From Streptomyces vinaceus (lineage in GTDB: Bacteria > Actinomycetota > Actinomycetes > Streptomycetales > Streptomycetaceae): 64,000 nt of DNA. Below, piece by piece: positions 45,904-54,666 of this stretch. Each line of letters starts with the position of its first letter. The first letter of the stretch is position 1. The DNA is taken from assembly GCF_008704935.1 (NCBI RefSeq), contig NZ_CP023692.1:1550001-1614000 (forward strand), given 5' to 3'. A model generated the notes under the pieces. That model was not told the origin of the DNA and made no database searches. It saw only the letters and a list, made by a program, of their open reading frames with translations. Position numbers and translations under genes: made by a program.

Positions 45904-48309
45904 CTAGAGGGTGCCGGTGAGGGCTTCCGGACGGATCGGCGTCTTGTTGAGCTCCAGACCGGTCGCCGCCCGGATCGCCGCGAGGACGGCCGGGGTGGAC
46001 GACAGGGTGGGGGCCTCGCCCATACCGCGAAGGCCGTACGGCGCGTTCGGGTCGGCGAGCTCCAGGACGTCGACCGGGATGGTCGGGGTGTCGAGGATGG
46101 TCGGGATCAGGTAGTCCGTGAAGGAGGGGTTGCGCACCTTCGCGGTCTTCGGGTCCACGATGATCTCCTCCATGATCGCGACGCCCAGGCCCTGGGTGGT
46201 GCCACCCTGGATCTGGCCGACCACGGAGAGCATGTTCAGGGCCTTGCCGACGTCCTGCGCGGTCGCCAGCTCGACGACCTTGACCAGGCCGAGCTCGGTG
46301 TCCACCTCGACCACCGCGCGGTGCGCGGCGAAGGTGTACTGGACGTGGCCGTCGCCCTGGCCGGTCTTCAGATCGAAGGCGACGGTCGGCCGGTGCCGGA
46401 ACTCCAGCTCCAGGTCGATCGCGTCCTCGCCCTCCAGGATGTCGGCGATGTCCGCGAGGACCTCGCCGCCGTCGGTGACGACCTTGCCGCCTTCGAGGAG
46501 CAGCTCGGCGGTCGCCCAGGCCGGGTGGTAGGACCCGTTCTTGCGGCGGCCGATCTCCAGGAGCGCCTCGCGCACGGCTTCACAGGTGTTCTTCACGGCG
46601 CCACCGGTCATGTACGTCTGCCGCGAGGCGGACGTGGAACCGGCGGAGCCGACCTGCGTGTCGGCCGGGTGGATGGTGACCTGCGTGACGCCCAGCTCGG
46701 TACGGGCGATCTGCGCGTGGACGGTGACACCGCCCTGGCCGACCTCCGCCATGGCCGTGTGCACCATCGCGACGGGCTCGCCGTTGATGACCTCCAGGCG
46801 CACGCGGGCGGTGGAGTAGTCGTCGAAGCCCTCGGAGAAGCCGACGTTCTTGATGCCGACCGCGTAGCCGACGCCGCGCACGACGCCCTCGCCGTGGGTG
46901 GTGTTGGACAGGCCGCCCGGCAGCGCGCGGACGTCCGCACCCTCGCCGGCGCTCTCCCACTGGCGCTCCGGCGGCAGCGGGCGGGACTTGACCCGGCGCA
47001 GCAGCTCGGCGACGGGCGCCGGGGAGTCCACGACCTGGCCGGTGGGCATGATCGTGCCCATCTCCATGGCGTTCAGCTGGCGGAACTCGACCGGGTCCAT
47101 GCCCAGCTTCGCCGCGAGCTTGTCCATCTGGGCCTCGTACGCGAAGCAGGCCTGGACGGCGCCGAAGCCGCGCATCGCGCCGCAGGGCGGGTTGTTCGTG
47201 TAGAGCGCGATCGCCTCGATGTCCACGTCCTCCAGGACGTACGGACCGACCGACAGCGAGGAGGCGTTGCCCACGACCGCCGGGGAGGCCGACGCGTACG
47301 CGCCGCCGTCCAGGACGATCTTGCACTTCATGTGCGTGAGCTTGCCGTCCTTGGTGGCGCCATGCTCGTAGTACAGCTTCGCCGGGTGGCGGTGCACGTG
47401 GCCGAAGAAGGACTCGAACCGGTTGTAGACGATCTTGACCGGCTTGTTCGTGGCCAGGGCCAGCAGGCAGGCGTGGATCTGCATCGAGATGTCCTCGCGG
47501 CCGCCGAAGGCACCGCCGACGCCCGAGAGCGTCATGCGGACCTTCTCCTCGGGGAGACCGAGGACCGGGGCGATCTGCTTGAGGTCCGAGTGCAGCCACT
47601 GGGTGGCCACGTAGAGGTCGACGCCGCCGTCCTCGGAGGGTACGGCGAGGCCGGACTCCGGGCCGAGGAAGGCCTGGTCCTGCATGCCGAAGACGTACTC
47701 GCCCTCGACGATGACGTCGGCGCGCTTGCGGGCCTCCTCCACGTTGCCGCGGATGATCGGCTGGCGGTGCACGATGTTCGGGTGCGGGACGTGACCGGAG
47801 TGGTGGTCGTCGCGGCCCGGGTGGATCAGCGGCGCGTCCGCGGCGAGGGCGGAGGCCTCGTCCGTGACGAGCGGCAGCTCGCGGTAGTCGATCTTGATCT
47901 TGGCGGCCGCGCGGCGAGCGGTCTCCGGGTGGTCGGCGGCCACGAGGGCGACCGGCTCACCGTGGTGGCGCACCCGGCCGTTGGCCAGGACCGGGGTGTC
48001 CTGGATCTCCAGGCCGTAGTTCTTCATCTCGGCCGGCAGGTCGTCGTACGTCAGCACCGAGTAGACGCCCGGCATGGCCAGGGCCTCGGAGATGTCGATC
48101 GAGGCGATCTCGGCGTGGGCGACGGTGCTGCGCAGGGTCTGGCCCCACAGCATGTCCTCGTGCCACATGTCCGAGGAGTACGCGAACTCGCCGGTGACCT
48201 TGAGGGTGCCGTCCGGGCGGAGCGTGGACTCGCCGATGCCGCCCTTGTTGTGCTTCTGGGTGACGTTGGTCGGCGTGCCGGCCGGTACCGTGCGGGTGTT
48301 CTGAGCCAT
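45904..48309 (-). CDS. Xanthine dehydrogenase, molybdopterin-binding subunit
   Basis: 801 aa from ATG 48309. Family blocks are GQTLRSTVAHAEIASID, the Mo-cofactor loops GVGGAFGGREDISMQ and GAMRGFGAVQACFAYE, and the glutamate-containing GLRGMGEAPT near the end, where the active-site Glu is expected. It oxidises hypoxanthine and xanthine to urate in the cytoplasm. It is the third gene of the FAD-FeS-Mo operon, with a 2-bp gap to the FeS gene. Confidence 0.93.
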   Translation of the reverse strand: MAQNTRTVPAGTPTNVTQKHNKGGIGESTLRPDGTLKVTGEFAYSSDMWHEDMLWGQTLRSTVAHAEIASIDISEALAMPGVYSVLTYDDLPAEMKNYGLEIQDTPVLANGRVRHHGEPVALVAADHPETARRAAAKIKIDYRELPLVTDEASALAADAPLIHPGRDDHHSGHVPHPNIVHRQPIIRGNVEEARKRADVIVEGEYVFGMQDQAFLGPESGLAVPSEDGGVDLYVATQWLHSDLKQIAPVLGLPEEKVRMTLSGVGGAFGGREDISMQIHACLLALATNKPVKIVYNRFESFFGHVHRHPAKLYYEHGATKDGKLTHMKCKIVLDGGAYASASPAVVGNASSLSVGPYVLEDVDIEAIALYTNNPPCGAMRGFGAVQACFAYEAQMDKLAAKLGMDPVEFRQLNAMEMGTIMPTGQVVDSPAPVAELLRRVKSRPLPPERQWESAGEGADVRALPGGLSNTTHGEGVVRGVGYAVGIKNVGFSEGFDDYSTARVRLEVINGEPVAMVHTAMAEVGQGGVTVHAQIARTELGVTQVTIHPADTQVGSAGSTSASRQTYMTGGAVKNTCEAVREALLEIGRRKNGSYHPAWATAELLLEGGKVVTDGGEVLADIADILEGEDAIDLELEFRHRPTVAFDLKTGQGDGHVQYTFAAHRAVVEVDTELGLVKVVELATAQDVGKALNMLSVVGQIQGGTTQGLGVAIMEEIIVDPKTAKVRNPSFTDYLIPTILDTPTIPVDVLELADPNAPYGLRGMGEAPTLSSTPAVLAAIRAATGLELNKTPIRPEALTGTL

Positions 48310-48311
48310 GG

Positions 48312-48944
48312 TCAGACCGCCTCTCCCTGACGTGCGGCCGCCAGGCGGACCGCGTCGAGGATCTTCTCGTAGCCCGTGCAGCGGCAGAGGTTGCCGGACA
48401 GGGCCTCGCGGATGTCCTGGTCGGACGGGGAGCTGTTCTGTTCGAGCAGCGCGTCGGCCTGCACCAGCAGACCGGGGGTGCAGAAACCGCACTGCACGGC
48501 GCCGGCGTCGATGAACGCCTGCTGGATGTTGGAGAGCGGGGCGCCCTCGCCGGTCTGCGAGTCGGCCGCCCGCGAGCGGAGCTCGCTGTTGGGCCCGTGC
48601 GCCTGCCACTGCTTGGCCGCGTCCAGGGAGACGCCGCCCTTGGAGCCGCAGCCGCCGGTGCCGCAGGCACCGCCGTGGCCGTGCTCCTCGCGCTGCTTGG
48701 CGAAGTCCGCCAGACCCTCGACGGTCACGACGTCGCGACCCTCGACCTGGCCGGCGGCCACCAGACAGGAACAGACCGGCACGCCGTCGAGACGGACGGT
48801 GCAGGAACCGCACTCGCCCTGCTCGCAGGCGTTCTTCGAACCCGGCAGGCCGAGCCGCTCACGCAGCACGTACAGGAGGGACTCGCCCTCCCATACGTCG
48901 TCGGCTTCCTGCTGACGGCCGTTGACGGTGAAATTGACGCGCAT
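48312..48944 (-). CDS. Xanthine dehydrogenase, 2Fe-2S subunit with a Gly/Cys-rich insert
   Basis: 210 aa. The first cluster is bound by C40, C45, C48 and C60 (CEQGECGSC). The second is bound by C152, C155, C187 and C189 (QCGFCTPG, NLCRCTGYE). Between the two domains an insert of about 55 residues (82-137) includes HGHGGACGTGGCGSKGG, with extra cysteines C94 and C99. Relatives usually have only a short linker there. It passes electrons from the Mo site to FAD. It is the middle gene of the operon. Confidence 0.92.
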   Translation of the reverse strand: MRVNFTVNGRQQEADDVWEGESLLYVLRERLGLPGSKNACEQGECGSCTVRLDGVPVCSCLVAAGQVEGRDVVTVEGLADFAKQREEHGHGGACGTGGCGSKGGVSLDAAKQWQAHGPNSELRSRAADSQTGEGAPLSNIQQAFIDAGAVQCGFCTPGLLVQADALLEQNSSPSDQDIREALSGNLCRCTGYEKILDAVRLAAARQGEAV

Positions 48945-48946
48945 GA

Positions 48947-49843
48947 TTACGCAGCCCCTTCGAGCGAGCGGCCGTGGCCGGTTCCGCGGTACTGCTCCCA
49001 GGTCCAGACGAGCTGGCGGCGAGCCATGATGCCGACCGCGTGACGGCGGTACTTCGCCGTGCCGCGGACGTCGTCGATCGGGTTGGCCGCGCCGGAGGCG
49101 AGGTCACCGAACTGCTTGGCGATCGACGGGGTGATGACCTTGCCGGACTCCCAGAAACCGCCCTCTTCGAGCGCGGCGTTCAGGAACTCCTCGGCGGCCT
49201 TCGCACGGATCGGGGTCGGCGCGGCCGAGCCGATGCCGGTGCGGACCGTGCGGGTCTCGGGGTGCAGCGCCAGGCCGAACGCGCAGACGGCGATGACCAT
49301 CGCGTTGCGGGAGCCGACCTTGGAGTACTGCTGGGGACCGTCCGCCTTCTTCACGTGGACGGTCTTGATGAGCTCGTCGGCGGCGAGCGCGTTGCGCTTC
49401 ACGCCGGTGTAGAACTCGTCGATCGGGATCAGGCGAGAGCCGCGTACGGACTCCACCTCGACCTCGGCGCCCGCCGCGAGCAGCGCCGGGTGGGAGTCGC
49501 CCGCCGGCGAGGCGCAACCGAGGTTGCCGCCGACGCCGCCGCGGTTGCGGATCTGCGGGGACGCGACCGTGTGCGAGGCGAGCGCGAGACCCGGGAGCTC
49601 CGTCCGGAGGTTCTCCATGATCTGCGTGTACGGGACGGAGGCGCCCAGACGGACCACGTCCTCGCCGACCTCCCACTCCCGCAGCAGACCGATGCGGTTC
49701 AGGTCCAGGAGGTACTCCGGCCGACGGTGGTCGAAGTTGATCTCGACCATGATGTCGGTGCCACCCGCAATCGGCACAGCTGTGGGGTACTCGGCCTTAG
49801 CGGCGAGCGCCTCCTCCCAGCTGGCGGGGCGAAGGAAGTCCAT
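48947..49843 (-). CDS. Xanthine dehydrogenase, FAD-binding subunit
   Basis: 298 aa. FAD contacts are AVPIAGGTDIMVEINFDHRR and RNRGGVGGNLGCASPAGDSHP, both diagnostic of the CoxM/XdhB family. The C-terminal domain (CO dehydrogenase flavoprotein type) follows. It is the first gene of the XDH operon and passes electrons to NAD+. Its promoter faces the PucR gene. Confidence 0.93.
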   Translation of the reverse strand: MDFLRPASWEEALAAKAEYPTAVPIAGGTDIMVEINFDHRRPEYLLDLNRIGLLREWEVGEDVVRLGASVPYTQIMENLRTELPGLALASHTVASPQIRNRGGVGGNLGCASPAGDSHPALLAAGAEVEVESVRGSRLIPIDEFYTGVKRNALAADELIKTVHVKKADGPQQYSKVGSRNAMVIAVCAFGLALHPETRTVRTGIGSAAPTPIRAKAAEEFLNAALEEGGFWESGKVITPSIAKQFGDLASGAANPIDDVRGTAKYRRHAVGIMARRQLVWTWEQYRGTGHGRSLEGAA

Positions 49844-50097
49844 GTGCGGCTCTCTTCTTCTTCATCGTGTCGTTCACTTCAAGCCAGGAGGCCCTCAGGC
49901 CCTCGACTGGTCGTTCACGTGCTGTTAACGCGGTGTGGAGTCAGTACACAAGCCGTGCGTCCCTCGGGTGCAGTCACCGAAACCATGAAGGAGTTGGCTG
50001 GCGGCCTCCCTCGTCTTGTAGATTCGTATGAAAGGCAGGATGCAACGACCTGCCCGATTTCCAACGGCAACATTCGAGACAGATCGGCGGCGACACC
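49844..50097. promoter_or_regulatory. Divergent promoter region, XDH operon / pucR
   Basis: 254 bp between divergent starts, noticeably less GC-rich than the flanking genes. It must contain both promoters and is the obvious target for the PucR-type regulator. No perfect long palindrome was seen. Confidence 0.5.
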
Positions 50098-51777
50098 ATG
50101 CGGCTGCGCGCACTGCTGGAAACCGAGGCGCTGGGGCTGCGGCTGCTGGGCGGCGAGGACGAACTCGACCGGACGGTCCGCGGCGTCATGACGACCGACC
50201 TACGGGATCCCAGCCGATACCTCACCGGGGGCGAACTCGTCCTGACCGGCCTGGCGTGGCGAAGAAATTCGGCCGACTCCGAGCCATTCGTACGAATCCT
50301 CGCGAGCGCGGGCGTCGCGGGCCTCGCGGCCGGCGAGGCGGAGCTCGGGGACATCCCCGACGATCTCGTTTCAGCCTGTCGGCGCAACCGGCTGCCGCTG
50401 TTCGCGGTGAACGAAGACGTTGCATTCGCCACGATCACCGAGTACGTCGTGCGGCAGGTCTCCGGCGAGCGCGCGGGCGATCTCGCGGCGGTCGTGGACC
50501 GGCACCGCCGCCTCATGACGTCGGGCCCCGCGGGGGGTGGACCCGATGTGGTGCTCGATCTGCTCACCACCGACCTCGATCTGCGGGCGTGGGTGCTGTC
50601 CCCCACGGGCCGGCAGATCGCCGGGGCGGGCGAACCCCTGGCGCCGGGCGTCTGCGCGACCCTGGCCGGAGAGCACCTGGCGGCGGTCCGCACCGGGCGC
50701 AGGGGCCCGCACCGGATCTCCATCCAGGGTATTACGTACTCCCTCTTCCCGATCAGGGGCGCGGGCCGTGGCCCGGGCGGCCCCGGCGCCCGTGACGTGC
50801 GCGAAAGCGTGCTCTCGGACTGGTTCCTGGCCGTCGAGGCCGACGCCGGGGACTGGCCCGCCGAGCGGCTCGACCTGCTCCAGGGCGTGACCCAGCTGAT
50901 CGCCGTCGAGCGCGACCGGCGCGACGCGGCCCGTACGGTGCGCCGCCGCCTGGCCCAGGAGGTGCTGGAGCTGGTCCAGACGGGCGCCGCGCCCGCCGAG
51001 ATCGCCGCCCGCCTGCGGGTCGCGGCCCCGGTGCTGCTCCCGGGGCTGGGCACCGCCCCGCACTGGCAGGTCGTCGTGGCGCGGGTCGACTGGGACGGCG
51101 GGGACATCCCCGGCGGCCCGGTGGCCCAGTCGCTGCTGGAGGAGATCCTCGTCGACCCCTCCGTCTCGGGGCCCGAGCCCTCGGACCGCATCGCCGTCGC
51201 CCACGCGGGCGACGAGGCCATCGCCCTCGTACCGCTGCCCGCGCTCCCGGCGGAGCCCGGCGAGGAGAAGGGCCCGGACCGCGCCCTGAACGCCGACGAG
51301 CTGCTCTCGGCCGTACGGGAGCCCCTGCAGGCGGGCCTCGCCGACGACGGCCGGCTCACCCTGGGCGTCAGCGCGGCCGTGCACTCCGCCGAGGGGCTGC
51401 GCGGGGCGCTGGAGGAGGCCCGGCACGCCCGCCGGGTCGCCGCGGCCCGCCCGGGCCGCGTCTGCGCGGCGGGCCACCACGAGCTGGCCTCGCACGTGCT
51501 GCTGCTGCCGTTCGTCCCGGACGACGTGCGCCGCGCCTTCACGGCCCGCCTGCTGGACCCGCTGCGGGACTACGACCGCCGCCACCGCGCGGAGCTCATC
51601 CCGACGCTGGAGGCCTTCCTGGACTGCGACGGATCGTGGACGCGCTGCGCGACGCGGCTGCACCTGCACGTCAACACGCTGCGGTACCGGGTCGGGCGAA
51701 TCGAGCAGTTGACGGGGCGTGACCTCTCGCGGCTGGAGGACAAGCTCGACTTCTTCCTGGCACTGCGGATGAGCTGA
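50098..51777 (+). CDS. pucR: PucR-family transcriptional regulator
   Basis: 559 aa. The N-terminal PucR domain (MRLRALLETEALGLRLLGG, DLRDPSRYLTGGELVLTG) senses purine-catabolism signals. The C-terminal HTH_30 domain reads LEAFLDCDGSWTRCATRLHLHVNTLRYRVGRIEQL. A GGDEF-like middle (RLTLGVSAAVHSAEGLRGAL) is typical. It is divergent from the xanthine dehydrogenase operon, which it most likely controls. Confidence 0.92.
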   Translation: MRLRALLETEALGLRLLGGEDELDRTVRGVMTTDLRDPSRYLTGGELVLTGLAWRRNSADSEPFVRILASAGVAGLAAGEAELGDIPDDLVSACRRNRLPLFAVNEDVAFATITEYVVRQVSGERAGDLAAVVDRHRRLMTSGPAGGGPDVVLDLLTTDLDLRAWVLSPTGRQIAGAGEPLAPGVCATLAGEHLAAVRTGRRGPHRISIQGITYSLFPIRGAGRGPGGPGARDVRESVLSDWFLAVEADAGDWPAERLDLLQGVTQLIAVERDRRDAARTVRRRLAQEVLELVQTGAAPAEIAARLRVAAPVLLPGLGTAPHWQVVVARVDWDGGDIPGGPVAQSLLEEILVDPSVSGPEPSDRIAVAHAGDEAIALVPLPALPAEPGEEKGPDRALNADELLSAVREPLQAGLADDGRLTLGVSAAVHSAEGLRGALEEARHARRVAAARPGRVCAAGHHELASHVLLLPFVPDDVRRAFTARLLDPLRDYDRRHRAELIPTLEAFLDCDGSWTRCATRLHLHVNTLRYRVGRIEQLTGRDLSRLEDKLDFFLALRMS

Positions 51778-51789
51778 GCGGATCCGGCC

Positions 51790-51830
51790 GGGGCCCCCGC
51801 CCGCACGGCCCGCGGCCGGCGCGGGGCCCC
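51790..51830 (+). terminator. GC-rich hairpin after pucR
   Basis: GGGGCCCCCGC and GCGGGGCCCC can pair across about 20 bases with one bulge. It lies 12 bp beyond the stop and lacks a T tract. Confidence 0.35.
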
Positions 51831-51953
51831 TGACACGTCGTCCGGACTTTGTGAAAGAGTTCACCCGACCCCTTGGCCGAAGGCTCCGATCCGTGCTCTC
51901 ATTTCGCCCCAGGGCTCAACGACGTGCTGCTTGGTTGCTTTGGGGAGGGCAAT

Positions 51954-52742
51954 GTGGCGGATACCGCCATGTCCGGTGCCGGAACTACCGGGGGAGACGA
52001 CCCCCTCCAGCGGGCGATATGGCGGCTGCGTTCGCGCGGCTGTTGGAGCGACGCGGCGGCCCTGCTGACGCCCCATCTGCACGACGCCGGCGCGGCCGTG
52101 CAGCGGACCGCGCTGCTGGTCGAGCGGTGCCTGTTCACCGGGCAGGGCTGGGCCGAGGCGGAGGACGCCCTGCGGGTCGCGGAGGCGGTGGCCCACGACG
52201 ACGACGAGCGGGGCGCGGCGGCCTGCGAGCGGGGACAACTGGCGTACGCGGCGACCGTGCTCGGGGTCCGCGACCGTTCGGACGAGGCGCGGTCCGCCCT
52301 GGGCCGGGCGGCGGCGCTGCTGTCCCCCGGGTCCCGGACCCGCCCGCTGCTGGACTTCCGGCGGGGGCTGGTCGCGGAGCACCTCGCGGACGCCCCGCAG
52401 GCGGCCCGTCCGGCGTACCGCCGGGCCCACGCGGGGGCGCTGGCCCACGGGGACACACTGCTGCTGTCCTTCACCTGGCGCCACCTGGCCGCGCTGTCGC
52501 TGCGGGACGGGGAGGTGGCGGAGGCCCGCAAGGGCTTCGCGGAGTCCCTGCGGATCCGTGAGGACCTGGGCTTCCTGATCGGTACCGCCCCCGCGCTGGC
52601 GGCCCTGGCCGAAGCCGAACCGGAACCGGAGGCGGCCCGTCTGCGCGCGGAGGCCCGCCGGCTGTTCCACCTCCTGGGCGGGATCCCCACCTGGCTGGCC
52701 GACCAGCTCCACCCGGACAGGCCCAGCCCCGCCGGCGTCTGA
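51954..52742 (+). CDS. TPR-like helical repeat protein
   Basis: 262 aa from GTG 51954, with a GGGGAGGG ribosome site 5-12 bp upstream. The sequence is a run of amphipathic helix pairs, with A/L/G positions spaced like tetratricopeptides (ERCLFTGQGWAEAEDALRVA, RHLAALSLRDGEVAEARKGF). No enzymatic motif, signal or membrane helix is visible. It may be a protein-interaction module. It is convergent with the GntR-type gene. Confidence 0.7.
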   Translation: MADTAMSGAGTTGGDDPLQRAIWRLRSRGCWSDAAALLTPHLHDAGAAVQRTALLVERCLFTGQGWAEAEDALRVAEAVAHDDDERGAAACERGQLAYAATVLGVRDRSDEARSALGRAAALLSPGSRTRPLLDFRRGLVAEHLADAPQAARPAYRRAHAGALAHGDTLLLSFTWRHLAALSLRDGEVAEARKGFAESLRIREDLGFLIGTAPALAALAEAEPEPEAARLRAEARRLFHLLGGIPTWLADQLHPDRPSPAGV

Positions 52743-52800
52743 CCCACCGCTCCTCCGGGGGCGAGGGCCCGAGGTCTCGCAGGCCCGGGGCGCGCCCGGC

Positions 52801-53466
52801 TCAGGCCGTACCGAAGTGGCTGCGGAGCACCTGCTCCACCAGCGGGAGATCACCCGCGATCAGGGCCTCCAGCAGGGCCGTGTGCTCCGCCGCCGCCGCC
52901 ACGAGCTCGGCCCGCCGCACCCGCGGGACCCCCGGCAGCGGCCACTGGGACCGCCGGTGGAGGCCCTGGGCCACCGAGACCAGCTGCTCGTTCCCGCCCA
53001 GGGAGAGCAGCTCCCGGTGGAAGGCCCGGTCCGCGTCCGCGTACCCCGCCGGGTCACCGGCCTCGGCCGCCTCGGCCGCGGCCGCCGCCGCCGGCCGCAG
53101 CTCCGCCCAGGCCTGCGCCGGGACCGTACGGGCCAGGCGCAGCACCACCGGTACCTCCAGCAGCGCCCGTACCTCCGCCAGCTCGGCCATCGCCCGCGGC
53201 GTACGCGAGAGCACCCGGAAGCCGCGGTTCGGGAGGCATTCCACCGCCCCCTCCAGCGCCAGCTGCTGCATCGCCTCGCGCACGGGCGTCGCGGAGACGC
53301 CGAAGCGCTCCCCCAGGGCCGGTCCGGAGTAGATCTCCCCCGGCGCCAGCTCCCCGTCGACGAGGGCCGCGCGCAGCGCGTCGAGCACCTGCCCGCGCAC
53401 CGAATGCCGCAGCACCTTCCGGGCCGGGAACAGGTCCTTCACCCCGGTGGGGGCCGCTTCGTGCAT
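52801..53466 (-). CDS. GntR/FadR-family transcriptional regulator
   Basis: 221 aa from ATG 53466, with GAGGAGG just upstream; an ATG at 53496 is an alternative. The winged HTH is at about 24-85 (ALVDGELAPGEIYSGPALGERF, VSATPVREAMQQLALEGAVE), followed by the all-helical FCD ligand domain (ADADRAFHRELLSLGGNEQL, with His/Asp metal-site positions). Ligands are usually small organic acids. It may control its divergent neighbour, but the iron box there suggests otherwise. Confidence 0.88.
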   Translation of the reverse strand: MHEAAPTGVKDLFPARKVLRHSVRGQVLDALRAALVDGELAPGEIYSGPALGERFGVSATPVREAMQQLALEGAVECLPNRGFRVLSRTPRAMAELAEVRALLEVPVVLRLARTVPAQAWAELRPAAAAAAEAAEAGDPAGYADADRAFHRELLSLGGNEQLVSVAQGLHRRSQWPLPGVPRVRRAELVAAAAEHTALLEALIAGDLPLVEQVLRSHFGTA

Positions 53467-53559
53467 TCGGTCCTCCTCGGGGTCTCGACCTGACACATGT
53501 CCCCAGAGAATAGGCGAATCGGTCCGGCGGGTGCTGGTACGGCCGCCCTAGATCAGATA

Positions 53560-53574
53560 AGGTAAGCCTTACCT
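53560..53574. promoter_or_regulatory. Iron box (DmdR/IdeR-type operator)
   Basis: AGGTAAG and CTTACCT arms around a single C match the core of the actinobacterial iron box (TTAGGTTAGGCTNACCTAA). It lies about 36 bp before the preferred start of the FhuF-like gene, so that gene is probably repressed by iron-loaded DmdR. Confidence 0.8.
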
Positions 53575-53610
53575 CTTCTGCTCCCGACCGTGCGAATCGG
53601 TGGTCCCGCC

Positions 53611-54462
53611 ATGCCCGACAGCTCCGTCGTCGCCCCGCCCCCGGCCGGCTCTCCGGTGGCGGACGCGTACGCACGCCTGTCGAGGGCGTACGACCGCCTC
53701 CAGGTCGACGAACGCGCGGCGCACGAGCCCGCCCCTCGCGGTGTGGGGTGGATCGGCGCGGACGCGCTCGCGGCCGGCGGGGCGGAGGTCGACGCCTACC
53801 TCGCCTGGGACGACGCCCAGGTCCTGCGGGACTACGGCCGCCAGGCCCGCCCCGACGTGGTGGCCACCTTCGGGCTGCACCGGTACGCCTGGCCGGCCTG
53901 CCTGCTGATCACGGCCCCCTGGTTCCTCGACCGCCGGGTACCCCGCCTTTCGGGGCGGGACGTGGCGTTCCACCGGACCCACGGACGCATGAGCGTGCGC
54001 GTCGAGTCCTTCTCCTGCCTGCCGGACGACCCGGCGGCCGCTCTCCCCGGGGCCCGTGTCGTGCCCGACCAGGAGGCGCTGCGCGCCGAGGTGCGGGCTG
54101 CGGTGGCCCACCACCTCGAACCGCTGCTGGAGGGCTTCGGCCCCCGCATGCGGCGCGGCCGCCGCGCCCTGTGGGGCATGGTGACCGACGAGATCGTCTC
54201 GGGCGTCTGGCACCTGGGGAAGCTGGTGGACGAGGAGCACCGGGCCATGGCCGAACTGGAGGCGCTGCTCCCCGGCCGGACCGCCCCGTACACCGCGGGC
54301 GCGGCGTTCCGTACGCTCTCCGGCCCCCGCGGCGAACAGCTGGCGACCCGGGACCGGGCCAGCTGCTGCCTCTTCTACACGATCCGGCCCGAGGACACCT
54401 GCACCACCTGCCCCCGCACCTGCGACGCGGAGCGCATCTCGCGCCTCACGGCTGCCGCATGA
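53611..54462 (+). CDS. FhuF-type (2Fe-2S) ferric-siderophore reductase-like protein
   Basis: 283 aa from ATG 53611; a GTG at 53590 is an alternative. The C-terminal motif RASCCLFYTIRPEDTCTTCP has the CC-x10-C-x2-C spacing that binds the 2Fe-2S cluster in FhuF proteins. The N-terminal region matches the iron-transporter-associated fold only loosely. It probably releases Fe2+ from ferric siderophores in the cytoplasm. The iron box upstream fits this role. No siderophore genes are adjacent. Confidence 0.85.
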   Translation: MPDSSVVAPPPAGSPVADAYARLSRAYDRLQVDERAAHEPAPRGVGWIGADALAAGGAEVDAYLAWDDAQVLRDYGRQARPDVVATFGLHRYAWPACLLITAPWFLDRRVPRLSGRDVAFHRTHGRMSVRVESFSCLPDDPAAALPGARVVPDQEALRAEVRAAVAHHLEPLLEGFGPRMRRGRRALWGMVTDEIVSGVWHLGKLVDEEHRAMAELEALLPGRTAPYTAGAAFRTLSGPRGEQLATRDRASCCLFYTIRPEDTCTTCPRTCDAERISRLTAAA

Positions 54463-54666
54463 CCTCTGAACCCACTCGTACGACTGACCATAATCGAACG
54501 CAACTCCGGTTGTGCGAGCGGTAGTTCGACCCACAACACCCTATCCGGCGGGCCCGGCCCCCCGATGGCGTCCACTTGCCCCGAAACCCCCATGCCGGGC
54601 CGATCTCCTGCGTCACCATGGCTCCCGGAAGGCCGCACACGCGAGGCAGAGGCAAGGGACATCCGC

